A stretch of 10,098 bases of DNA, from the NCBI GenBank assembly GCA_030044455.1, contig JASHVU010000266.1, forward strand, positions 1-10,098, in the 5' to 3' direction. This stretch comes from Acidobacteriaceae bacterium (GTDB taxonomy: Bacteria > Acidobacteriota > Terriglobia > Terriglobales > Acidobacteriaceae). Shown piece after piece: positions 1 to 6,541 of the stretch. Below the pieces are notes generated by a model. The model was given only the letters and a program-made list of their open reading frames with translations, made no database searches and was not told the DNA's origin. Both the position numbers and the translations under genes were made by a program. Numbering within the stretch: the first letter of the stretch is position 1; each line of letters opens with the position of its first letter.

Positions 1-57
1 TGGATCGTCGAGCGCGACTACGAAGAACTCAAGCAGAAACTCGGGCTCGGTCATTAA
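1..57 (+). CDS. 3' end of an unidentified gene (partial)
   Basis: An open frame enters from the left edge and stops at TAA (55-57). Only 18 residues are visible, ending WIVERDYEELKQKLGLGH. The charged, helix-forming tail with regular Lys/Glu spacing looks like a genuine protein C-terminus, but it is too short to assign a family. No hairpin lies directly after the stop; the nearest intrinsic terminator is about 180 bases further on. The reading frame is an inference from its uninterrupted state and codon quality. Confidence 0.55.
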   Translation, partial: WIVERDYEELKQKLGLGH

Positions 58-239
58 GAAGCACGAGGCTGGCGCGGATTTGACCATCATCCACATTTTG
101 TATCACCGCCTATGGATTTCTTGTGGCTGAACGGAGCCGCTTTTCCCCCCTCGGCTCGCGTCAGGGAGCGGCGAGCTTGGGAAGAAACGGAAAGGACACG
201 GTAACTCAGAAAATGCCGTAGTCAAACCAGAAGATCAGA

Positions 240-268
240 GGCCGGGTTCTTCCCGGCCATTTTGTTTT
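240..268 (+). terminator. Rho-independent terminator
   Basis: A perfect 7-bp GC-only stem, GGCCGGG (240-246) with CCCGGCC (252-258), closes a 5-base TTCTT loop. It is followed by the T-rich tail ATTTTGTTTT. This is the textbook shape of an intrinsic terminator on the plus strand. It ends either the transcript of the gene stopping at 57 or a small RNA starting in the gap, and it insulates the ATPase gene from upstream transcription. Confidence 0.85.
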
Positions 269-302
269 CGTCCGTCTCGCGCCGCGAACCTGGTGTCTTG
301 GA

Positions 303-331
303 TTGCCTGTTATGCCATTCAGAGTTATGCT
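303..331 (+). promoter_or_regulatory. Candidate promoter of the ATPase gene
   Basis: TTGCCT (303-308, 4 of 6 with TTGACA) is followed after exactly 17 bases by TATGCT (326-331, 4 of 6 with TATAAT). The predicted start of transcription is near 338. The -10 box lies inside the inner palindrome at 325-342, so a protein bound there would compete with RNA polymerase. The match is only moderate and rests on spacing plus position. Confidence 0.4.
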
Positions 332-406
332 ATTTAGCGTAACTCTGAATGGCGTAATTCTTCCACTTGCGCTTTATCCTGTTTGGCGTTACGCTGTTTA
401 GCGTAT
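310..406. repeat. Nested palindrome array upstream of and overlapping the ATPase start
   Basis: The first unit (310-357) is a 23-bp inverted repeat, 310-332 with 335-357. It has only two T-G mismatches, which would pair as G-U in RNA, around a 2-base centre. Its core, TTATGCTATTTAGCGTAA (325-342), recurs as TTACGCTGTTTAGCGTAT (389-406), identical at 15 of 18 positions and displaced by 64 bases, about six helical turns. Seven related half-sites of the type GCGTAA can be marked at 310, 325, 336, 351, 385, 389 and 400. A 15-base step recurs three times (310 to 325, 336 to 351, 385 to 400). The last half-site contains the first two bases of the ATPase ATG. I infer an operator, perhaps for autoregulation. 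A hairpin-forming mobile remnant is the main alternative. Confidence 0.7.
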
Positions 407-1547
407 GAATGAAGTGCCCAACCCCTTTGTCTTCGGCGAAATCATCGACGACGACAACTTTGTCAACCGGAAGGACGAACTCGGCCGCCTCGTTCGCGAC
501 CTCGCCGACGGCCAGAAGGTCTTTCTGCTGTCCCCGCGGCGCTTCGGCAAGAGCTCCCTGGTTTCGGTCGCCATGCTCAAGCTCAAGAAACGCCACATTC
601 ATACCGTCAGCCTGACTGTGAGCAGCTACTCCAGCTACACGCAGTTTCTTGAGAAATTCGTCGAGAAAGTACTGCGCGCCGCGGGCCCATGGGATCGCGT
701 AAAACACTGGGTCGCCAAATTCGGCCGCGCGGTAAAACCGGAGATCAATTACGACATGGTCACCGGCGAGGTAAGTGTGTCGCTCAGCCGAGGATCCACT
801 TTCGATCCCGCGCCCGTCGCACCCGAGGTCTTTGCCTTGCCTGGAGACCTGACCAGGAACGGCGGATTTCGTATGGCCATCTGCCTCGACGAATTTCAGC
901 AGGTCTCGCAATTCAACGGCGGTTCGGTCGAGAACGCGCTCCGCAACCAGGTTCAGGAACAGAGGGAAGTTGGATATGTTTTTGCGGGCTCCCAGCCTTC
1001 TCTGATGCAGGAGATGCTTTCCTCGCGCAGACCCTTTCATAAGGCCGGTCCGCAGATGTTTCTGGACAAAATCGACGCCGGCGACTGGAAGGAGTTTATC
1101 TGCCGCCAATTCAGAAAGCGGGGCCGGACTCTTGAAGGCGGGGGTATGGAGGCACTGCTCAAAGCCGCGGACCTGATCCCTTACGACGTGCAGCGCATTG
1201 CGCACGAGCTATGGGACTACGCTGAGCTAAGAAACAAGCGGCAGCTTGACGCCTCGGATGTACAAGCGGTCATCGACACCCTTGTAACAGGCCAATCCAC
1301 CTACTACGAGACCCTCTGGGACCAGCTCTCAGCGCGCCAGCGTGCGACGCTACAGGCATTCGCATTTCGTGGCGTCGCCAATATCTACTCGCAGGAGAAT
1401 CGTGAGCAATACCGCCTCGGTCCGGCTTCTTCTGTCCAGAAGGCTCTTCAATCGCTTGACTCGCGCGATGTCCTCGACCGGTACCGGGGCAATTACTTTT
1501 TTCTCGACCCCCTATTTCCTTACTGGATCAGGAAAAGAGGCGCGTAG
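405..1547 (+). CDS. Solitary P-loop ATPase, archaeal-ATPase/STAND-like, with C-terminal winged helix
   Basis: A 380-residue cytoplasmic ATPase of the ATPase_2 (archaeal ATPase, PF01637-like) type. It begins NPFVFGEII...FVNRKDEL, the usual 'NPF.yG..v....F.nR..El' opening of this family, which supports the ATG at 405. The P-loop is SPRRFGKSS (residues 43-51), in which Ser replaces the first Gly of GxxxxGKS. Walker B is MAICLDEFQQ (157-166), and a sensor-like YVFAGSQPSLM follows (191-201). The C-terminal part (about 300-380) contains SSVQKALQSLDSRDVLDRY, a winged-helix recognition pattern, and the family tail FLDPLFPYWI. Partner and target are unknown; such ATPases are variously linked to stress, mobile elements or defence, and none of these is shown here. 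There is no Shine-Dalgarno before the ATG, and the start lies in the last palindrome half-site, suggesting tight control. A long open frame on the opposite strand is a codon-bias shadow. Confidence 0.88.
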   Translation: MNEVPNPFVFGEIIDDDNFVNRKDELGRLVRDLADGQKVFLLSPRRFGKSSLVSVAMLKLKKRHIHTVSLTVSSYSSYTQFLEKFVEKVLRAAGPWDRVKHWVAKFGRAVKPEINYDMVTGEVSVSLSRGSTFDPAPVAPEVFALPGDLTRNGGFRMAICLDEFQQVSQFNGGSVENALRNQVQEQREVGYVFAGSQPSLMQEMLSSRRPFHKAGPQMFLDKIDAGDWKEFICRQFRKRGRTLEGGGMEALLKAADLIPYDVQRIAHELWDYAELRNKRQLDASDVQAVIDTLVTGQSTYYETLWDQLSARQRATLQAFAFRGVANIYSQENREQYRLGPASSVQKALQSLDSRDVLDRYRGNYFFLDPLFPYWIRKRGA

Positions 1548-1773
1548 GAGGTTTCTCTGGGAAGCGCATTTCATCCAGTTCCATCGCGTTTCAAAACTGT
1601 CCATTTCAAGACAGCGCACTCCGACGCCAACAGATTCGTATTCCCGAAATACTGAGCAGTTGATAACCAATCCTGGGGCACGACCGTTATTTCATTGGAA
1701 CCATCCGCAGCAAAATCGCGTACCAAGAACCGAGCCCGCGCCCGAAGGCAATCCAGAGCAAAAGAGGCCATTT
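1548..1773. other. Intergenic gap between ATPase and permease
   Basis: The 226 bases are non-coding in appearance, although the permease frame stays open through them. A short dyad GTATT (1638-1642) with AATAC (1648-1652) and a TTGATA box (1660-1665) are visible, but no -10 box stands at a proper distance, so I do not call a promoter. No terminator follows the ATPase. No PadR-type regulator, often found next to ADOP genes, is present here. Confidence 0.5.
1763..1767 (+). promoter_or_regulatory. Ribosome binding site deciding the permease start
   Basis: AGAGG sits 6 bases before the ATG at 1774. It selects this start over the upstream in-frame starts that would lengthen the protein by 144 residues of low-complexity, non-family sequence. 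Confidence 0.75.
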
Positions 1774-4188
1774 ATGTTCACCGATGTGAAGTACGCCCTC
1801 CGCCAATTGCGCAAATCACCGGGGTTCACCATCACCGCGCTGGTCACGCTCGCGCTCGGCATCGGCGCCAACGCCGTGGTCTTCAGCGTCTTGAATGCGC
1901 TCATTCTGCGGCCAGTAAACGTGCCCAACGGCGAAAACCTCTTTATGGTGCAGCGTGCAAAGTACCCTTCGCAGTCGTATCTTGACTACGTCGACCTGCG
2001 CGACCGCAACCACACCTTCTCCGTCCTCTCGCTCGTAGACATTATGGGCGCGGTGGGAGTGAAAGAGGGCAACAACTCCTCAACTGCATGGCCTTACCTG
2101 GTGAGCGGAAATTACTTCGACGGTCTCGGCATCCAGCCCGCGCTCGGCCGCTTGTTTCACGCCTCTGACGAAAAAGGAAAAAACAGCGCGCCCTACGTTG
2201 TGCTCACCTACGACTATTGGCGCAGCCATTTTGGCGCCGACCGCAGCGTAATCGGCCGCGTGATCGAGCTCAACAAGCATCCCTTCACCATCATCGGCGT
2301 GGCGCCGCGCGGCTTCCGCGGCACCGAGATCTTTTTTGCACCCGCATTCTTCGTTCCAATCATGGAGTGGCCAATTCTCGAGGGCAGCGACCAGCTTCAA
2401 TATCGTGGCGATCACTCAGCGTGGGCCATCGGCCGGCTTAGGCCCGGCATCACGCCGGCTCAGGCCACGGCTGACCTGAACGGAATCGGCAACTGGCTTT
2501 CCAAGACTTATCCAGGCGACGATGAAGGCATTACATTCTCGCTAGCTCGCCCAGGCCTGCTGGGTGATATGCTCGGCGGCCCTGCCCGGGCATTCATGGC
2601 CGGCCTCATGTTGCTCGCCGGCCTTATTCTGCTGGCTGCATGCGCCAATCTCGGCAGCCTCTTTGCCGCACGCGCCTCGGATCGCGCAAAAGAAATCGCG
2701 TTGCGGCTCGCGCTCGGTTCGCGCCGCAAACTCATTCTTCGCCAGCTACTCACTGAAGCAGTGCTACTTTCTCTTGCCGGGGGAGTCATTGGAGTCGCCG
2801 GAGGGGTCGTGGTTCTGCGCGCTCTCAGCGCCTGGCAGCCGATTCCCTCCGTTCCCATCAATGTGCCCGTCAATCCTGACCTGCGCACCTATCTCGTCGC
2901 GCTCGCGATGGCTCTGGTCAGCGGCCTGCTCTTCGGCATGGTGCCGGTGCGCCAGGTGCTGCGCGCCGATCCATGGCAAATCATCCGCACCGGCATGGCC
3001 GACTCCACGATGCGCCGCTTCACCCTTCGCGATCTGCTCCTCATCACGCAAATCGCCATCTGCGCCGTGCTCATCACCTCTTCGCTGGTCGCGGTTCGGG
3101 GACTGGCGCGCTCCCTCCACAGCAATTACGGATTTCAGCCGCAGAATGCAATGGTGGTTGAGACCGACCTGCAGATGGCCGGCTACTCCGGCGACGGCGA
3201 CGCCCAGATGCAGCGGCGAATGATGAATGCCATCGGCGCAATTCCAGGCGTCTCTTCGGTGGGCTTCATCAACCAGATTCCGCTCGGCCTTGGCGGCGGC
3301 GATTCTTTCGTCTACACCGATGCCACCACCGACTACCGCCCCACCAACATGGCCGCCGATGCCATGGACTACAACATCTCACCCGGTTACCTTGCCGCAG
3401 CCCAAACCCGCCTGATCGCGGGCCGCGATATAAGCTTTGATGACAAGAAAGACGCGCCCATCGTCGCGCTCATCAACCGCACCTTTGCCGTAAAGGTCTT
3501 CGGCTCGGTTGAAAAGGCGATAGGTGGGCATTTCAAGTTCTGGGGCGGCAACCGGGCACAGGTTGTCGGCATTGTCGAAGACGGCAAGTATCGCACCATG
3601 ACAGAAGACCAACAGCCGGCCATGTTCTTCTCGTTCCAGCAGCACACCGAAAGCGGCACGTGGATTGTGGTTCGCTCCCAGCGCGATCCGTCCGAAATGA
3701 CAGCGGCGATCGAACGCGCGATGCACGGCCTCGATTCCTCGATCCCTGTAAAGATCACCACCTGGTCTCAGCAAATGGATACCGCCCTCTTCGCCGCGCG
3801 CGTCGCTTCGGTTGCGCTCGGCGCGCTGGGCCTGCTCGGCGCCATGCTGGCGGTAACCGGCGTATTCGGCATGGCATCTTACGTAGTCTCAAAGCGTCTG
3901 CGCGAACTGGGAATTCGCATCGCTCTCGGTGCAGGCCGTCGCGAGGTTCTCGGCGCCTCGCTCGGCCGCGCCTTCCGGTTGCTGGCCGCCGGCTCAGCCG
4001 CTGGAATCGCTCTTGGGCTGTTCGCTACTCGCATTCTCTCTTTCATCGTCTACCAGGCCACTCCCAAAGATCCCTTCGTCCTGGGCGGCGTTTGCGCAAG
4101 CATGCTTCTGCTCGGCCTCGTCGCGTCATGGATCCCCGCTCGCCGCGCCCTCGCCGTCGACCCGCTGGTCCTGCTGCGCGAGCAGTAG
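1774..4188 (+). CDS. ADOP-family ABC transporter permease (acidobacterial duplicated orphan permease)
   Basis: An inner-membrane protein of 804 residues, the usual ADOP length. It is a tandem duplication of the MacB periplasmic-core plus FtsX unit. The N-terminus MFTDVKYALRQLRKSPGF and first helix (about 19-43, LALGIGANAVVFSVLNALIL) are family hallmarks. The first periplasmic core spans about 45-265, followed by an FtsX-like helix block at about 272-400 (with LRLALGSRRKLILRQLLTE). A second anchor lies near 420-440, a second core at about 445-670, and the last FtsX block at about 675-800 (with LGIRIALGAGRREVLG), ending in the conserved PARRALAVDPLVLLRE. MacB-like permeases normally work with an ABC ATPase and move substrates or transmit force across the envelope. 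No ATPase of that kind is adjacent, hence 'orphan'; the P-loop gene upstream is not an ABC ATPase. The substrate is unknown. The ATG at 1774 is fixed by AGAGG and by the family N-terminus. Confidence 0.95.
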   Translation: MFTDVKYALRQLRKSPGFTITALVTLALGIGANAVVFSVLNALILRPVNVPNGENLFMVQRAKYPSQSYLDYVDLRDRNHTFSVLSLVDIMGAVGVKEGNNSSTAWPYLVSGNYFDGLGIQPALGRLFHASDEKGKNSAPYVVLTYDYWRSHFGADRSVIGRVIELNKHPFTIIGVAPRGFRGTEIFFAPAFFVPIMEWPILEGSDQLQYRGDHSAWAIGRLRPGITPAQATADLNGIGNWLSKTYPGDDEGITFSLARPGLLGDMLGGPARAFMAGLMLLAGLILLAACANLGSLFAARASDRAKEIALRLALGSRRKLILRQLLTEAVLLSLAGGVIGVAGGVVVLRALSAWQPIPSVPINVPVNPDLRTYLVALAMALVSGLLFGMVPVRQVLRADPWQIIRTGMADSTMRRFTLRDLLLITQIAICAVLITSSLVAVRGLARSLHSNYGFQPQNAMVVETDLQMAGYSGDGDAQMQRRMMNAIGAIPGVSSVGFINQIPLGLGGGDSFVYTDATTDYRPTNMAADAMDYNISPGYLAAAQTRLIAGRDISFDDKKDAPIVALINRTFAVKVFGSVEKAIGGHFKFWGGNRAQVVGIVEDGKYRTMTEDQQPAMFFSFQQHTESGTWIVVRSQRDPSEMTAAIERAMHGLDSSIPVKITTWSQQMDTALFAARVASVALGALGLLGAMLAVTGVFGMASYVVSKRLRELGIRIALGAGRREVLGASLGRAFRLLAAGSAAGIALGLFATRILSFIVYQATPKDPFVLGGVCASMLLLGLVASWIPARRALAVDPLVLLREQ

Positions 4189-4448
4189 CGCCAAGCGTGA
4201 AACAGCGGTCGGCATGGAGATGCGTGCCCCAGGTCCCGATTTTGGGACCTGGGATGCCACGAATCGCAACTTGGAGCTGACATCCCAACCTCGCGGGGCC
4301 GTCCGATTTCGCAGAAGGCGATTCGAGTTAGTGCCTGCAATCACTTTCAATTCAGGCTTCGCAACGATTCGCTGAGCCTGTCGGCTCTCGATTGTATTCT
4401 TGTTCCAGCAGTAACCCTGTTCGAACGCCGCTTGCAGACCCGTAAAAA
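4189..4448. other. Intergenic gap with a repeat-like hairpin
   Basis: Apart from the hairpin at 4228-4253 there is no supported gene. Short overlapping frames continue through it but lack family features. TTGTAT (4392-4397) has no -10 partner. The gap ends with an in-frame TAA (4443-4445) just before the next start codon. Confidence 0.5.
4228..4253. repeat. Perfect 10-bp hairpin, REP-like candidate
   Basis: CCCAGGTCCC (4228-4237) and GGGACCTGGG (4244-4253) form a perfect stem around a 6-base GATTTT loop. No T-tract follows on either strand, so it is not a standard intrinsic terminator, although it may stop or stabilise the permease transcript. Its flanks (GTGCC before, ATGCCAC after) look like the compact palindromic intergenic repeats scattered in acidobacterial genomes. 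That last point is from memory and cannot be checked here because there is only one copy in the window. Confidence 0.6.
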
Positions 4449-5624
4449 ATGAGGCCGCTACAAAGTATCGCCAAGTTGCTCGTGTTTGGTAGCCTGATCG
4501 CTGGCACTGCGGCTGCTCAGGATTTGGTCAAAGAAGCTGATCTCCCCCAGGCAACTCAGATCCTCGACGGTGCGCCGCGGAAGAATGATTTGCCTTGTTC
4601 GATTCAGTTCTCAGACAATCTGCGCCTGGATCTCCTCTTTCGCTATACAGCCGGATTCGCGGTCAATTGCCGGCTTGGAGAGAAAATCCCGCCGGGCACA
4701 GATTTGATCGCCTATTTAAGAGTCACGCCCCGGCTCGGCAAGCCGGTGCTCATGACGGAGCGCTTCGACGTTCCGCCGGCTCAGCAGCGGGACCCGGCAG
4801 GGCTCCTCGCTGCGCCGTCTCAGTTGGAGGTCACAGCCAGCGGGGGATTTGCGGCGGGGCCCGGTGAGTATTCGGTTGAGGTCGTGCTGACCGACCAGCA
4901 AGGACATACATGCCGCAAACAAAAAAGTCTGAAGCCAGAGGTTAACCGAGGAGCCAGGAAGGTGCCTTTTGCGCTTCAGCCCGGCGCGGTTGCCCCTCTC
5001 ATGAATATCAGGTGGAACGGCACAATTGCAGGCAATGGGCCGCGCCTCACAGTCTTCCTCAACGCTTACGGCCAAAATGGCAGCGCTTACCTTCACGCGT
5101 TGGACCGGGCCGCCCTCATGCAATCCCTTTTCACTTTACTCACTCAACTTCCCTGCAAATCACTAAAGCTGATTGCTTTCGATCTCGAAGGGCAGCGTCC
5201 AATTTTGAGCCAGGAACCGTTCGATGCACGCGGCTTCATGGCGCTTGAAAGGTTATTGAAGCGGGTGGACTTTTCAACCATCTCCTATCGTGCTCTCCAG
5301 AATGGCGCCTGGAGCAGATTCCTGGCGGATCAGGTGCGGTCGGAGTTGGCATCGAAGCAGCCTGCGGATGACATCATCTTCCTCGGCGCCTGGGGAAGTC
5401 ATGTGTGGGAGAAAGTGCCGCAAGAAACAATCCACAGAATTGAGATGGGCAATACGCACGTCTTCTATTTCGAATTATTTCCCTATGCAGCCGGCACACC
5501 GGACGGAATTGCGCAATTGACCAGGGATCTGCACGGGACAGTATTTGCCATTGACTCGCCAGATGATTTCGCGCAGGCGATCAAAAAAATGTCGAACCGC
5601 ACGGCTTCGTCCTCGATTCCATAA
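4449..5624 (+). CDS. Secreted protein with a vWA-like C-terminal domain
   Basis: A 391-residue exported protein of unknown function. Residues 1-23 form a signal peptide (basic start, hydrophobic LLVFGSLIAG, cleavage after TAAA). Residues 45-160 look like a beta-sandwich, with alternating strands and PGEYSVEVVLTD near the end. Residues 197-370 show a Rossmann-like alternation of strands (RLTVFLNAY, LKLIAFDL, DDIIFLGAW, HVFYFELF, GTVFAID) and helices, in the order of a von Willebrand A domain. The first strand lacks the DxSxS metal site: the loop reads NAYGQNGS. Acidobacteria carry many secreted vWA-domain proteins, and this may be a diverged relative. The ATG is the first possible start because TAA (4443-4445) stands in frame just before it; there is no Shine-Dalgarno. 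It lies 64 bases before another exported protein gene, so co-transcription is plausible. The family assignment is inferred from strand pattern only. Confidence 0.85.
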   Translation: MRPLQSIAKLLVFGSLIAGTAAAQDLVKEADLPQATQILDGAPRKNDLPCSIQFSDNLRLDLLFRYTAGFAVNCRLGEKIPPGTDLIAYLRVTPRLGKPVLMTERFDVPPAQQRDPAGLLAAPSQLEVTASGGFAAGPGEYSVEVVLTDQQGHTCRKQKSLKPEVNRGARKVPFALQPGAVAPLMNIRWNGTIAGNGPRLTVFLNAYGQNGSAYLHALDRAALMQSLFTLLTQLPCKSLKLIAFDLEGQRPILSQEPFDARGFMALERLLKRVDFSTISYRALQNGAWSRFLADQVRSELASKQPADDIIFLGAWGSHVWEKVPQETIHRIEMGNTHVFYFELFPYAAGTPDGIAQLTRDLHGTVFAIDSPDDFAQAIKKMSNRTASSSIP

Positions 5625-5688
5625 TTCTCACCGGCGGCCGAGTTCGCCCCGTTTGCCCCCACCCTCCTCAAAATGTCATCCTCAATTC

Positions 5689-6147
5689 ATGCACTTTAAG
5701 AACCTCATATCCACCGCAATCCTCCTCCTCGCCTGCTCGCTCCCCGCCCTCGCGCAGGACAAAGGCTTATGGAGCCCAGCGAGTTCGTCCGCCAAAGCCA
5801 TCACCGGTGATATCTCCATCGCCGACGCCCGCGTCACCATCGACTTTTACAACTTCCCCATCGGCCAGATTCGAGTTCTGCAGCCTGCTGAGGCCAGCGC
5901 CCTATTCGATGCCGACGTCAACGCCCCTGGCGGCGGAAGCCTTTACCGTTTGAGCGTTGCCGCCGACCGCCGTTTCCTGCACAAAAACACCCTCTGCGGC
6001 AGCGATGACGTGCAATGGATGGTTACCTGGGTTCAGGGCCGCACCCTCAGCGTGGCTTTCTTCTCCGGCGCCAACCCTCCCGTCTTCACCATGGACGCCC
6101 TTGCCAACACCACCGACCGCTGCGGAACGTTCCTCTATTCGCGCTGA
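5689..6147 (+). CDS. Small secreted protein of unknown function
   Basis: A 152-residue protein. The chosen ATG gives a clean signal peptide (MHFKNLISTAILLLACSLPALAQ, cleavage around ALA-Q). The frame is open further upstream, to about 5545 within the preceding gene, but those residues lack any signal-like order. LLAC in the hydrophobic stretch vaguely resembles a lipobox, yet ALAQD fits signal peptidase I better. The mature part (about 129 residues) is predicted to be rich in beta strands (ITGDISIADARVTIDFY, DVQWMVTWVQGRTLSVAFF) and has exactly two cysteines, C103 and C145, likely disulfide-bonded. No enzyme motif is seen. The start lacks a Shine-Dalgarno, which suits a second gene translated from a shared transcript with 4449-5624. 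I do not recognise the family. Confidence 0.78.
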   Translation: MHFKNLISTAILLLACSLPALAQDKGLWSPASSSAKAITGDISIADARVTIDFYNFPIGQIRVLQPAEASALFDADVNAPGGGSLYRLSVAADRRFLHKNTLCGSDDVQWMVTWVQGRTLSVAFFSGANPPVFTMDALANTTDRCGTFLYSR

Positions 6148-6178
6148 CCCTCGCGCACTTTCCCGATTCTCCGCGCCT

Positions 6179-6187
6179 TGCTAAGAT
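6179..6187 (+). promoter_or_regulatory. Extended -10 promoter of tRNA-Ala
   Basis: TGCTAAGAT is a TGN extension plus the -10 box TAAGAT (6182-6187), ending 14 bases before the mature tRNA. Transcription would begin near 6194, leaving a very short 5' leader for RNase P. The -35 position holds only TTTCCC (6159-6164), consistent with an extended -10 promoter. Confidence 0.55.
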
Positions 6188-6201
6188 AGAAGAGTCATTG
6201 T

Positions 6202-6277
6202 GGGGCTGTAGCTCAGCTGGGAGAGCGCCTCGTTCGCAACGAGGAGGCCAGCGGTTCGATCCCGCTCAGCTCCACCA
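6202..6277 (+). tRNA. tRNA-Ala (anticodon CGC)
   Basis: A complete 76-base cloverleaf. The acceptor stem GGGGCTG (6202-6208) pairs with CAGCTCC (6267-6273) with one G-T pair. The D arm is GCTC...GAGC, and the anticodon stem CCTCG (6228-6232) pairs with CGAGG (6240-6244) around loop TTCGCAA. The T arm AGCGG/CCGCT holds TTCGATC. The anticodon is CGC (6235-6237), reading the alanine codon GCG; the opening GGGGCTGTAGCTCAGCTGGG is typical of tRNA-Ala. The discriminator is A6274 and CCA (6275-6277) is encoded. It is a single gene, not in a cluster, and no integrase or repeated 3' end in the window suggests its use as an attachment site. Confidence 0.97.
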
Positions 6278-6382
6278 AATCCCTCCCAATTCATTCCAGT
6301 CAAAAGGCCCTTTGTCACCGCGCCGGTTCAGGATTCCACCTGCGGGCTCCCGCATCGTTAAATGTAGGGCAGACCATCGCGG

Positions 6383-6409
6383 CTGGTTCGGCGCGTTGCG
6401 CCGAACCAG
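6383..6409. terminator. Strong 12-bp hairpin between tRNA and a convergent gene
   Basis: CTGGTTCGGCGC (6383-6394) and GCGCCGAACCAG (6398-6409) form a perfect stem around the 3-base loop GTT. It lies about 105 bases after the tRNA and about 130 bases after the stop of the gene converging from the right. No real T-tract follows on either strand (TGTGCACTTT on plus), so the terminator role, possibly bidirectional, is inferred from position and stability. It could instead be an intergenic repeat unit. Confidence 0.45.
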
Positions 6410-6541
6410 GTGTGCACTTTGCCTTCTGAACATGTATTTGAATGACTTTTGGCGCGACTCACATTCAATTCGAGATCGAGAGGGCTCTAAGCTCAACTCA
6501 GATGCAGACGGACGAGTCGGGCAGATTAAACTTCGGGAAAT

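Larger units (their letters stand above)
58..404. other. Intergenic gap holding a terminator and a palindrome array
   Basis: No convincing coding frame lies in this 347-base gap. Its left half contains a perfect -35-like TTGACC (80-85) and a 7-bp hairpin (153-159 with 171-177, including one G-T pair). It closes with a clear rho-independent terminator at 240-268. Its right half (303-404) is filled by a likely promoter and nested palindromes of the downstream ATPase gene. The stretch 106-268 could hide a small RNA; see the findings. Confidence 0.7.

Noticed and set aside
60..239. Possible riboswitch upstream of the ATPase gene
   Set aside because: I searched by eye for known cores (for example the TPP CTGAGA box or cobalamin box) and saw none; the terminator precedes a separate promoter of the ATPase gene.
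330..1205. 291-codon open frame on the minus strand opposite the ATPase gene
   Set aside because: It mirrors the ATPase reading frame, has no family features and would run through the palindrome array; the plus-strand frame has clear Walker motifs.
1342..1773. Upstream extension of the permease frame by 144 codons
   Set aside because: It overlaps the ATPase gene, has no family similarity, and the ATG at 1774 has a Shine-Dalgarno and the family N-terminus.
6278..6541. Integrated element next to tRNA-Ala
   Set aside because: There is no integrase, no repeat of the tRNA 3' end in the window, and the neighbouring gene is an ordinary chromosomal type.
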